From the IMG/VR virus record IMGVR_UViG_3300009609_000017, positions 1-42,785 of that record: DNA of 42,785 nt; one strand, given 5' to 3'. The notes under the pieces are model-generated. The model saw nothing but the letters and a program-made list of their open reading frames with translations. It had not been told where the DNA came from and did not search any database. The DNA is from a virus. The position numbers and the translations under genes are program-made. Positions 26,772-33,684 of the stretch are shown piece after piece (position 1 is the stretch's first letter; each line of letters starts with the position of its first letter).

Positions 26772-26870
26772 TTAACTCCAATAAATATCCAATATCATCG
26801 CTATTAGCACCATAAATGCTAGAAATGTGATTTCCCCGCAACTGAGACCAAAAATATGAGTGTGGTCCAT
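26772..26870 (-). CDS. Tiny 32-residue membrane peptide (putative)
   Basis: The ORF encodes a peptide starting MDHTHIFGLSCGEITF and then LAFMVLIAMILDIYW, a single hydrophobic helix. AAAGGG lies 8-9 bases before the ATG. It sits in a 209-base gap between annotated genes in a densely packed operon, next to another tiny hydrophobic ORF. Confidence 0.4.
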   Translation of the reverse strand: MDHTHIFGLSCGEITFLAFMVLIAMILDIYWS

Positions 26871-26898
26871 ATGTCTTTACCCTTTCTTGTTAAGCTAG

Positions 26899-26961
26899 TT
26901 AATCGTTATAGATCGCCCACAGGAGTAGGACTAACCCGAGTAATAACAGTAAGATATTCAT
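26899..26961 (-). CDS. Tiny 20-residue hydrophobic peptide (putative)
   Basis: The ORF encodes MNILLLLLGLVLLLWAIYND, almost a pure single membrane helix, starting 7 bases after the upstream gene's stop. No ribosome site is clear, so translation would depend on coupling. Short but otherwise unexplained open frame. Confidence 0.3.
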   Translation of the reverse strand: MNILLLLLGLVLLLWAIYND

Positions 26962-26968
26962 TTTTATT

Positions 26969-27283
26969 TTAGGTGTTCTTTCTTAGGAAATCCGCAACTC
27001 TCTTTGCGTTTAGCAAATTCATTTCTTCTTCAGAGTCTGGAACTTCCGTGATGCTCTTAATGTTGTAGATAAAAATGAACTCACCACCGCGCCAAAATCC
27101 GTCATTCTTACGAACTTCTCTAATTACTTCTTCAATTCCAGGGGCTGGTGAAGGTGGCGCACTAGGTGCTGGTAATAGCACGGGGGGATATGGAGTTGGT
27201 TCCGCGGAAATTAAATATTCCGCGGGAATAGTCCAAGTCTTTGGCTCTTCGCCTTCGGCTGAGTATGTCGCTTTAAATTGCAT
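26969..27283 (-). CDS. Proline-rich protein of unknown function
   Basis: 104 residues. An N-terminal strand segment (FKATYSAEGEEPKTWTIPAE) is followed by a Pro/Ala-rich linker around residues 30-48 and a C-terminal mixed domain containing GFWRGGEFIFIYNIKSITEV. GAAAAGAG precedes the ATG. Located just downstream of the SNF2 helicase gene. No family is recognised. Confidence 0.55.
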   Translation of the reverse strand: MQFKATYSAEGEEPKTWTIPAEYLISAEPTPYPPVLLPAPSAPPSPAPGIEEVIREVRKNDGFWRGGEFIFIYNIKSITEVPDSEEEMNLLNAKRVADFLRKNT

Positions 27284-27299
27284 CTCTTTTCTCTACTTT

Positions 27300-29108
27300 C
27301 TAAAGTTTATTGTTAACCACTATCTCGCTCAACTCTCTTATGCTCTCGAGATCTGAGCTAAAATTCCATTCTTTCGAGACGGTCTCACCGACGATTTGGC
27401 GTTTCTTGCTGATTAGTTCGTGAAAGAACATGTCCACCGTGCCACGGGCTATAAAGTATGTGACGGTCACCGCACTGATCTGGCCGTTCCGGTGAAAGCG
27501 GCCCTCAAATTGTTCTTCATCAGCCGCGTTCCACGCCCTCTCTAACACGAGGGCGTTGGCGCAATTTTGTAAATTCAAACCCTCGCCACCGGATTTCATG
27601 TTGAGGATGAGAAGTCTGATGTCATCGCGCATAAATGCTTGAACGATTCGATCTTTCTTCATTGCGCTATCTTCCCCGCTTAGGGATTCACAAGCGTAAC
27701 CACCGCCCTGAAATATGTATTTCAACGTGTCGCGTACCACGGTGTGATGAATCCCGATGCATAGGTTCTCTTCTGTCGAATCTAAATGTTCTTGAGCAAA
27801 TTCAATGGCATTTTGGCATTTAGATTCACCTGTGATGGCTCTTAATTTAGCTAACCAACCCAAGAGTGTTGTGGCGTTCTTAGCTTCGCTCGGATCGTTC
27901 AAGTAATTACTGAACATATCCAGAGCTTTGTTATAGCTGCCCTTTAGCTTTTCATCTTCTATCTCGACATACACAAAGTTACGTGATAATGGAGGTAAGT
28001 TGGTGAGAACTTCATGTTTCTCCCTACGGAGAATATACTTTGAAGTTAGATCTTTAAACTTCTGTAAGTAGTAGGGGTTAATTCGAGTCCACTGATACTT
28101 ATCGTTTTGCATGAGCCATCGCTTGCGAAAACGATCTAGTGAATGGAATGTTCCGGGATCTAAAAGGTTTAGAATCGTGAAGTACTCATCAGCTTTATTT
28201 TTAATTGGGGTGGCGCTTAACGCAATTATGTGCTCGATATCTAGATTCTGAATATACGTGATGAGATTTATAGTTCTCTTCGAGGACGGATTCTTATAGT
28301 TGTGAACCTCATCTAGAATTATGGTTTTAATTCCCAACACTCCAAGTAGGCCAGTCTTTTCTAACTCTTCTTTCTTGAGTCTCGTAAATAAATCCATGCT
28401 CATCACATAAGCATGGAAGCCGGGAATTAGATTAGTTCTTGATGTTACTGGCATCACGCGCATCGGAAGTGAGTCGCACCATCTACGGAATTCTTCACTC
28501 CACTGATAAATGAGACCACCCTTAACTAGAATTAGCGCGGGGAATGCCTTCTCACGATTCTCTCGTAAAGCTATTAAAGCCTGAATAGTCTTTCCGAGTC
28601 CGGTCGCATCTGCGATCAGACATCTCAAATTAGATTGTTCTATAAATTTAACACCTTCGGTTTGAAAATCGTAACTCTTCATGGTGCTGTCACAGCTCGT
28701 ATAACTCGCTGCGTCACAATTTGTTAGGGGAGTTGCTTCATGTGAAGGTGTTAAATTTAAAATCTCCTGTGGAGATGGGATTTCAAATCCATTTGAAGCG
28801 GGGAGTAGGCCGCGCGGGGTGGGGGTGGGCGCGGCCATCACTTGTATAGGGGTCGGTGGCGGGGTCGAATTTGGCTCTAGGATGGCTTGAGACGAGTCGG
28901 TGAGCGCGGGTTGACCCTCCGCACCCTCCGCAGGCGCGGCCACCACAGAGACCGGAGACGAAATCACATTATTTTCGTGAGTTCCATTTCCGTTGAAATG
29001 AGTGTTAACATGACCACACTTAAAAACCACGTAGAGCGTTTTACCAACGGGGATTTTAGTTTGGACCTCTTTGCGGCCACAATTACTACAAGATTCAGCT
29101 AACTTCAT
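27300..29108 (-). CDS. SNF2-family DNA helicase/translocase
   Basis: 602 residues. An N-terminal zinc-binding-like part (CSNCGRKE, FKCGH) and a Pro/Ala-rich linker to about residue 130 precede the motor. Motor motifs: DATGLGKTIQALIAL (about 166-180, Walker A), LDEVHNYKN (about 263, a DEVH box), ALSATPIKN (about 296), and EGRFHRNGQ (about 534, motif VI). NMKSGGEGLNLQNC is motif V. SNF2 proteins translocate on double-stranded DNA; phage members act in replication, recombination or remodelling of host DNA-bound proteins. The linker region of the DNA has three GCGGCC-type motifs within 140 bases. Confidence 0.85.
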   Translation of the reverse strand: MKLAESCSNCGRKEVQTKIPVGKTLYVVFKCGHVNTHFNGNGTHENNVISSPVSVVAAPAEGAEGQPALTDSSQAILEPNSTPPPTPIQVMAAPTPTPRGLLPASNGFEIPSPQEILNLTPSHEATPLTNCDAASYTSCDSTMKSYDFQTEGVKFIEQSNLRCLIADATGLGKTIQALIALRENREKAFPALILVKGGLIYQWSEEFRRWCDSLPMRVMPVTSRTNLIPGFHAYVMSMDLFTRLKKEELEKTGLLGVLGIKTIILDEVHNYKNPSSKRTINLITYIQNLDIEHIIALSATPIKNKADEYFTILNLLDPGTFHSLDRFRKRWLMQNDKYQWTRINPYYLQKFKDLTSKYILRREKHEVLTNLPPLSRNFVYVEIEDEKLKGSYNKALDMFSNYLNDPSEAKNATTLLGWLAKLRAITGESKCQNAIEFAQEHLDSTEENLCIGIHHTVVRDTLKYIFQGGGYACESLSGEDSAMKKDRIVQAFMRDDIRLLILNMKSGGEGLNLQNCANALVLERAWNAADEEQFEGRFHRNGQISAVTVTYFIARGTVDMFFHELISKKRQIVGETVSKEWNFSSDLESIRELSEIVVNNKL

Positions 29109-29113
29109 ATTTT

Positions 29114-29386
29114 CTATTTTAATTTATTCGTTGGTTTAGTTGAGTAAATAGTTTTGTCAAAGTGACGAGCCACATAAAGAGACGTAACTCCGTAATGTTT
29201 CTTCTCAGAGTTTAATTTTAGAAGAGACGCTTTAGATCTCGCCATCTCTCGACAGTTCGAGATTTGAGAGACGCTTCGATTTAACTTCTGTGCGATCTCA
29301 GGTCCATTGAGACCACTTTTAAATAGCTCATAGACTTGAGATTCGAGTGGAGTTAGTTTTGGAGCTTTACGTTGGAGGAGTCGCAT
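29114..29386 (-). CDS. LuxR/GerE-like helix-turn-helix protein
   Basis: 90 residues. Residues 11-52 (LTPLESQVYELFKSGLNGPE then IAQKLNRSVSQISN) match the GerE/sigma region 4-like HTH, with the usual L-T-x-x-E opening. The C-terminal 40 residues are basic. A DNA-binding regulator of phage transcription is likely; its targets could include the TTGAC dyads at 30918-30932, 31284-31296 and 31394-31408. Confidence 0.65.
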   Translation of the reverse strand: MRLLQRKAPKLTPLESQVYELFKSGLNGPEIAQKLNRSVSQISNCREMARSKASLLKLNSEKKHYGVTSLYVARHFDKTIYSTKPTNKLK

Positions 29387-29387
29387 T

Positions 29388-29591
29388 TCAAGTAAAGGAC
29401 TTTACTTTGACTTTTCCCATAGGGACCGTCGTGTCTACTGTAACCAGTCCCAATTCTTCTCCTTCCCTCAGAATTTGGATATAGGGAGATTCGTAAGATC
29501 CGCCCTTTATAAAGACAGCCTCGAAATATCCGCAGTCAACAGTAAGTGTATTCAAAGCATCTAGCCTGATGGTAGCTTCGGTTATAGTCAT
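29388..29591 (-). CDS. Small protein of unknown function
   Basis: 67 residues with alternating hydrophobic residues (GYFEAVFIKGGSYESPYIQI then GLVTVDTTVPMGKVKVKS), suggesting a small beta fold. It starts 11 bases after the preceding gene and nearly touches the HTH gene. No family is recognised. Confidence 0.55.
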   Translation of the reverse strand: MTITEATIRLDALNTLTVDCGYFEAVFIKGGSYESPYIQILREGEELGLVTVDTTVPMGKVKVKSFT

Positions 29592-29602
29592 CTACTCCTC
29601 CT

Positions 29603-30163
29603 TTAGTTCTCTTTCTTGATCTGTAATTTTAGAACCATATCACGCGCCGTTGCGAAGTCACATCCAAGAGTTCGTTGGATCTTTTTGATCCCTTTGAACA
29701 CCATCTTGTCGATGGGATCAATGCCGGCGGTGACGGGATTTTTGATTTCATCACCCTGTGCGTCGATGTGAATCTTTCCGTTGATCTTTGCGCTCTTTTT
29801 GGCTCTGAGATTTTCTGTGTTTTCTTTTAGTTTGAGTAGATCCGTTTCGACTTCGACTTTAATTTTAGTTTTCGACAACTCTCTGGCGAGTCTAGAAAAA
29901 AGTGCGAGATGAGTCTGGCAAGTGTCAATCCATGAGATCGCATCTTCTAGTGTGCAACCCTCGAATCGTGAACGCTGAACTTCTAGAAAGTCTTTAATTT
30001 CATGTCCGTCTGCCGTAGGGATATACGTCCCCGAAGGTGGAGCGTTTACCATTACGAAACAAGTACGAAATTGATTCGATAAGTTCTGGAGTTGATTCAA
30101 GTCGTTTTGGGCCTCCTGAAGAGAGGCCCGCGCGGTGTTGAGTGATGTTGTTAGTTCGCCCAT
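29603..30163 (-). CDS. Coiled-coil protein of unknown function
   Basis: 186 residues. Residues 1-35 (ARASLQEAQNDLNQLQNLS) and about 85-135 have heptad-like spacing, with a compact segment PPSGTYIPTADGHEIKDF between. The C-terminus (IKKIQRTLGCDFATARDMVL) is helical and UBA-like in appearance only. Early gene of the minus-strand operon; no function assigned. Confidence 0.55.
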   Translation of the reverse strand: MGELTTSLNTARASLQEAQNDLNQLQNLSNQFRTCFVMVNAPPSGTYIPTADGHEIKDFLEVQRSRFEGCTLEDAISWIDTCQTHLALFSRLARELSKTKIKVEVETDLLKLKENTENLRAKKSAKINGKIHIDAQGDEIKNPVTAGIDPIDKMVFKGIKKIQRTLGCDFATARDMVLKLQIKKEN

Positions 30164-30175
30164 TTTTGAATCTCA

Positions 30176-30529
30176 CTAAATCGCCGAAGGCGATTTGAAC
30201 ATCCGTTCTAGTTCGTTTACGCTCATTTGTTCACGTTCGTGGGAGCGGCCGGCTTCAAACATAAGTAGAGTGAGCATGACGACCGGATCAATGTCGAGAT
30301 GCCGTGCGAGTTTAGTGGAGAGGCCCGTCACGGTGTCGATCATGCCGATCATTTTATGCGCGACTTCAGGAGTTACGTTTCCATCAGCGCATCCATATAG
30401 AGCGTGATCGTCCAGAACTTCGACGCATCGTTTAGGATCGGCTAGAAGTTTCGTCGCGGCAGTCATAAAAGGCGAGCCGAATTCTGCGAGTATCGTGTCG
30501 AGTTCTCGGTTTAACTTCTGTTGTTCCAT
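30176..30529 (-). CDS. Early protein of unknown function
   Basis: 117 residues, helical (LDTILAEFGSPFMTAATKLL, KMIGMIDTVTGLSTKLARHL). No motif recognised. It is second in the early operon. Confidence 0.55.
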   Translation of the reverse strand: MEQQKLNRELDTILAEFGSPFMTAATKLLADPKRCVEVLDDHALYGCADGNVTPEVAHKMIGMIDTVTGLSTKLARHLDIDPVVMLTLLMFEAGRSHEREQMSVNELERMFKSPSAI

Positions 30530-30534
30530 TTTAT

Positions 30535-30792
30535 TTATGCTCCGAATTTAGTTCTTGCTTCAATTAATTCTTTGTAGTGACGATTCGACATTTCACGTTC
30601 TTCTTTAATCTGGCGATCAAAAAGAGCATCAACATCACTTTTATGCTCTAGCTTCCAAACGTAGGCCGCTGGCGTCATGTTGGCCGCGCCACGACCTTTG
30701 TAATACATCCCTTCAATTTTAATTGAAGTGTCGAGTTCGCCCTCGGTGCGATGTCCGGTAATTCCCGGTGCTGCAATATATACTTTTTGCAA
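30535..30792 (-). CDS. First gene of the early operon, unknown function, TTG start
   Basis: 85 residues starting with TTG behind GGAG at 30800-30803 with 7 bases of spacing. The sequence opens QKVYIAAPGITGHRTEG and ends with a charged helix (REMSNRHYKELIEARTK). It is the first gene after promoter 30904-30932, the usual position of host-takeover genes in lytic phages. Confidence 0.55.
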   Translation of the reverse strand: MQKVYIAAPGITGHRTEGELDTSIKIEGMYYKGRGAANMTPAAYVWKLEHKSDVDALFDRQIKEEREMSNRHYKELIEARTKFGA

Positions 30793-30903
30793 TGTGTTTC
30801 TCCGGTATCTGTGTTTTTCAAAATTTCATTCGTTTTCGGCCTCCCCTAAGCCGCTTAGGTATGTTTTTGACCCTTTTTGGCGGTTTGGGGGTGGTTCTTA
30901 GGT

Positions 30904-30932
30904 AGTATAGGGGTGGTTTGACCCCCAGTCAA
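30904..30932 (-). promoter_or_regulatory. Strong sigma70-like promoter for the early minus-strand operon, with overlapping dyad
   Basis: Minus strand reads TTGACT, 17-base spacer, TATACT. The -35 box is one arm of the inverted repeat TTGAC-N5-GTCAA (30918-30932), so a repressor or activator bound there would control access. Transcription would start near 30897 and enter the TTG-started gene at 30792. Confidence 0.7.
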
Positions 30933-31245
30933 GAGGAAAGTTAAAAAAGTTAAAACGAGCGGGGTCATGGGCTTACAGCGAGCGGAGCGAGCAACCCCCT
31001 ACCTACCCCGAAGGGGGTGGTCTGAAAGGGTGGTTTATGAATGAACTTTAATGTGGCAAAAAGGGGGTTTTGGGGCGCGTAAGTCCTTTAGAATCAAGGG
31101 CTTCTCCGCCATAGGTTCTAAAAAGATTAAAAAAAAATAATATATGTTAACTACCAATAATGAAGCTTTATACTTTAAAACCAATAAGTGCTTTAGAATC
31201 AACCACTTAACCCACATTAAGGGTTATTCATTTTCCAGGGGTCGA

Positions 31246-31257
31246 GGGGGGGGGGGG
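31246..31257. repeat. G12 homopolymer in a GGTCGA/TCGACC hairpin
   Basis: Twelve consecutive Gs are flanked by GGTCGA on the left and TCGACC on the right, so the tract would be the loop of a 6-bp stem. Such tracts are slippage-prone and can form quadruplex-like structures. The length may also be a sequencing uncertainty. Confidence 0.55.
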
Positions 31258-31283
31258 TCGACCTAGGGAGAGAGTTTTAGATG

Positions 31284-31408
31284 TTGACTTTGTCAAGCCC
31301 CTGATTTTAAAACTAGTTGCGTGAAAAGTAATTCTCCTGAAGTACTCCAGGGGCCGCTCTCGAAGTGCTCTGGAACCACCCCCTGAACTCGGAGTTGACT
31401 CTGTCAAC
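31284..31408. promoter_or_regulatory. Two TTGAC-NNN-GTCAA operator-like dyads
   Basis: TTGACTTTGTCAA at 31284-31296 and GTTGACTCTGTCAAC at 31394-31408 are perfect inverted repeats with a 3-base spacer. A related dyad with a 5-base spacer overlaps the early promoter. These look like binding sites for one dimeric regulator. Confidence 0.5.
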
Positions 31409-31754
31409 ATCATTTGTGATTTTGTCTTCTATATATGATGCGTGGGATAGGCCGTGCGGGGGCCAGGAGGGGCCGCCACGGGGCTGGCGCGGCCAGGGGA
31501 TACTCGGAGTTACCCCCTGTTTTCCACAGGCCTCAAAAATTCTGTGGAAAACTCGCTAACCCCAACGTGCTCATGGGGTTAGGAGGAAGTCCTTTAGAAT
31601 CATAGGTATGCTGTAAAAGTAGCACCAGGTAAATCGATTTAGTACTTTTGATTTTTAAAAGTTGGAGCCTGGTTTAGTGTTGGGGACGGGTTTTAGTTTC
31701 GATCAGCGAGCGGAGCAAGCGGTTAAAAAAGTTAGAAATACTTCCCTGGGGACC

Positions 31755-31783
31755 TTGCATTTTCCGGCGAAGCCGTGTAAGAT
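31755..31783 (+). promoter_or_regulatory. Sigma70-like promoter for the 31836 gene with a hairpin in its spacer
   Basis: TTGCAT (31755-31760), 17-base spacer, TAAGAT (31778-31783). The spacer contains TTCCGGCGAAGCCG, a small self-complementary unit that occurs twice more just downstream of the gene (32372, 32391). The leader has a GCTC-GAAA-GAGC tetraloop hairpin (31805-31816) before the AAGGA ribosome site. Confidence 0.6.
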
Positions 31784-31835
31784 CGGGATGTAAGCAAATT
31801 CACCGCTCGAAAGAGCATCTAGAAAGAAGGATAAG

Positions 31836-32309
31836 ATGGCTGCTACTAGCACGACTCCCGCCACCGGCGGAGTTGAAAAGTTGACGAAGGTTTACAAGTA
31901 TTTTGATCTGAGCAATTTGACTCAGAAGACTAAAGAGGTCACGGCGGATTTCACGCCTGCCGCGAGTGTTGAGGAAGGTTCAGCGCGACTCGCTGATGAG
32001 AAGTTGCTTTTGGGCGCGATCAATGATCGGCTTCGTAAATTGACGTTGGCCCAGGAGCGTAAGAAGGTAGTTTCCGAAGGCGCGTCAAAGACTGCGGTTC
32101 TGAAGTTAGCCGCCGGGTTTCGTCAAGTGTTGCCTTTCTCTGCGATGTTGGAGACTGGGCCTAACGGAAAGCCCACTCGTGAGTCGAAGGTAAAACAGAC
32201 GCGTGCGATCCTTGATGCGTTTCTCACCATGCCTTTCATCCTCGAGTCGCTAAAAGCGACGAGTGCGGTAGATGACGATGACGATGACGAAGGAGACGAC
32301 GATAATTAG
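31836..32309 (+). CDS. Orphan plus-strand protein with acidic C-terminal tail, function unknown
   Basis: 157 residues behind AGAAGGATAAG. The body is helical with basic patches (DRLRKLTLAQERKKV, AVLKLAAGFRQVLPF, RESKVKQTRAILDAF); the last 15 residues are almost all Asp. Such tails are typical of proteins that bind DNA-binding partners or ssDNA-binding proteins. The gene has its own promoter and terminator and lies alone between two oppositely oriented operons, with higher GC than its surroundings. It might be an early host-directed or regulatory protein; no family recognised. Confidence 0.65.
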   Translation: MAATSTTPATGGVEKLTKVYKYFDLSNLTQKTKEVTADFTPAASVEEGSARLADEKLLLGAINDRLRKLTLAQERKKVVSEGASKTAVLKLAAGFRQVLPFSAMLETGPNGKPTRESKVKQTRAILDAFLTMPFILESLKATSAVDDDDDDEGDDDN

Positions 32310-32699
32310 TTCGCCGAAGGCGAGTTCGTCGAAGGCGCGACGATAATTAGTCTAGCTTCCCCACTTGATTCTTCCGGCGAAGCCGCATTTTTCCGGCGAA
32401 GCCGGATTCATAAATCAGATTCATAAACTAAAACTAAATACTCTCTCGGCTCTCGCTCACCAGCGAAGCTGGGAGAGTTTTTTATTTTAGAATTAAAAAT
32501 ACTAGACGTTGTGGTTTTGCGCGTAGCGAGTCAGAAAATTCGGACGTGTGGGGATACCTGGAAGATGAGTTGACGCGTCTCAGGGCAAGTGTGAGCGATT
32601 TAAAGTTAGTTCTGTGAGCGTAGCGAGCGTTTAGAATTAGCACAAGAAAAACGATACGGAGTGTATTTAAATTGAACAAAGGAAAATCCCCGAAGGGAT
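32310..32699. other. Non-coding stretch with short GCG/GAAG hairpin repeats
   Basis: About 390 bases with no credible gene. It carries TTCGCCGAAGGCGA and GTCGAAGGCGCGAC type units, two TTCCGGCGAAGCCG copies (32372-32385, 32391-32404), a terminator (32443-32487), and GCGTAGCGAG/GAGCGTAGCGAGC strings. The 65-residue minus-strand frame here lacks support. Confidence 0.5.
32443..32487 (+). terminator. Rho-independent terminator after the 31836 gene
   Basis: ACTCTC at the left pairs with GAGAGT at the right, with an inner AGCGAAGCT-containing hairpin, followed by TTTTTTATTTT. It faces the end of the opposite operon. Confidence 0.6.
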
Positions 32700-32702
32700 T
32701 TA
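32683..32702 (-). terminator. AAATCCC-CGAA-GGGATTT hairpin ending the 32.7-35.3 kb operon
   Basis: A perfect 7-bp stem with a CGAA/TTCG tetraloop lies over the stop codon of the zinc-ribbon gene and is followed, minus-strand, by TTTTCCTTTG. The same stem recurs before the capsid start at 42584-42602. Confidence 0.55.
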
Positions 32703-32861
32703 AAATTCTAGTTCTTCCCGTTCTTCAGTTTCGTATAGCTCGCGCGGGTCTGACGTGATTTGTTCCGCGAGCGTAGCGAGAGCACAGGATTCACATTCAG
32801 GCCTAGTAGATGGGAATCCGCAAGTGTAGCAGACGTATTCGGGAGTGTTCTGTGTGTTCAT
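32700..32861 (-). CDS. 53-residue zinc-ribbon protein
   Basis: The peptide opens MNTQNTPEYVCYTCGF and continues RPECESCALATLAEQ, giving CxxC-x(8)-CxxC, a compact four-Cys zinc site. The end is acidic. AAAGGATAGATC precedes the ATG, and it begins 4 bases after the VWA-like gene's stop. It is the last gene of the AAA+/VWA-like operon, so it may be an accessory or substrate protein of that pair. Confidence 0.65.
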   Translation of the reverse strand: MNTQNTPEYVCYTCGFPSTRPECESCALATLAEQITSDPRELYETEEREELEF

Positions 32862-32864
32862 GAT

Positions 32865-33674
32865 CTATCCTTTGTATTCTGATTTGCCTTGTTGAAGTGT
32901 TCCGACGCCTGAAGCGACTTGTGTTTTGATCTTTTCGATCCATGCGAGACATTTCTCTTCAGTGTCGAAATGGTGCATATCATCGTACGATCCGGTTAGC
33001 GTGATATCGCCTTTGAGTGTGATTCCAGAATTGCCCCCCACTGATTTGGTTTTCAGGAAGTGTGAGATCAAATTGTACTCACAGGTGGTGAGAAAGTCTT
33101 TGTCGCAGAATGTCGCGGCAAGAGACGCTAGGTTTAGAAGTTCACTTGGCTTCTTTACTAAGATGCGTGACTCGTAACGATCCCCGGCCACTGTGTTGTC
33201 CCATCCTAGCCAAATCTCTACCTTGTTTCCACGAGCCTCAAGAGAAGAACAAAGCGAAAGGATGGCCGCGCCACGCATTATTTCGGTAGTGGTGGTCTGG
33301 TGAACTTCTGGGCTAAACACCAGCTTGATGTTTCGGCCACGCAAGTACTGGATCGAACAGAAGTGTTCTGGAATGCCTGAGAGCATCATTGGAATGTCCA
33401 ACGTGCCGCCTGCTACATCATAGACTCTCTTACGTGAGTTGATGAACTTTGAGTGGTCGAACTTCGTTTGGAATGCCTGAATCTGAGAGAGAATTGACGG
33501 ATCTGGTTCTCTCATGCGTTTGGTGTTAGGAGCCTTGTGCTTTATTTCGTACGGGAGTGTCTTGTAGGCTTGTTCGCAGTCCGTGAGATACGCTTCTAGT
33601 GAAAGCCACGTCACGATGCAAGATTTCGGGCGTGATGGGCGCAAGGGGTGCGGAACTTTGAATGAGTAGTTCAT
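32865..33674 (-). CDS. Degenerate VWA-like partner of the MoxR-type ATPase
   Basis: 269 residues with AAGGA before the ATG. The segments YDVAGGTLDIPMMLSGIPEH, NIKLVFSPEVHQTT, RGAAILSLCSSLEARGNKVE and IWLGWDN follow the order of a Rossmann-like VWA fold seen in phage proteins encoded beside MoxR-like ATPases. The MIDAS signature DxSxS is absent (VFSPEVHQT occupies its place), so metal-dependent binding may be lost. Such pairs parallel CobS/CobT and MoxR/VWA remodelling complexes. Fold assignment is inference from pattern and neighbour. Confidence 0.5.
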   Translation of the reverse strand: MNYSFKVPHPLRPSRPKSCIVTWLSLEAYLTDCEQAYKTLPYEIKHKAPNTKRMREPDPSILSQIQAFQTKFDHSKFINSRKRVYDVAGGTLDIPMMLSGIPEHFCSIQYLRGRNIKLVFSPEVHQTTTTEIMRGAAILSLCSSLEARGNKVEIWLGWDNTVAGDRYESRILVKKPSELLNLASLAATFCDKDFLTTCEYNLISHFLKTKSVGGNSGITLKGDITLTGSYDDMHHFDTEEKCLAWIEKIKTQVASGVGTLQQGKSEYKG

Positions 33675-33684
33675 TTGGTTTTCC

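Larger units (their letters stand above)
31081..31603. repeat. Three copies of AAGTSCTTTAGAATCA
   Basis: Copies start at about 31081 (AAGTCCTTTAGAATCA), 31185 (AAGTGCTTTAGAATCA) and 31589 (AAGTCCTTTAGAATCA). They are longer relatives of the AGTRCTTT repeats in region 35.4-36.0 kb, so both non-coding regions may bind the same replication or regulatory protein. Confidence 0.6.
30793..31754. other. Non-coding regulatory region I between the early operon and the 31836 gene
   Basis: No convincing gene in 962 bases. It contains a minus-strand promoter (30904-30932), a short Gly/Arg-poor AT-rich run at 31113-31150, three copies of AAGT(C/G)CTTTAGAATCA (31081-, 31185-, 31590-), a hairpin TTAACCC-ACATTA-AGGGTTA near 31208, a G12 homopolymer flanked by GGTCGA/TCGACC, two TTGAC-NNN-GTCAA dyads and an inverted GGCCGC/GCGGCC pair at 31471-31494. 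Confidence 0.6.

Noticed and set aside
31228-31559. Two ORFs of about 60 codons around the G12 tract
   Set aside because: They read through the homopolymer, dyads and GGCCGC repeats, and are not coupled to any gene.
32482-32679. 65-codon minus-strand ORF downstream of the zinc-ribbon gene
   Set aside because: It lies beyond the terminator of its operon, over the T-run of the opposite terminator, with no ribosome site.
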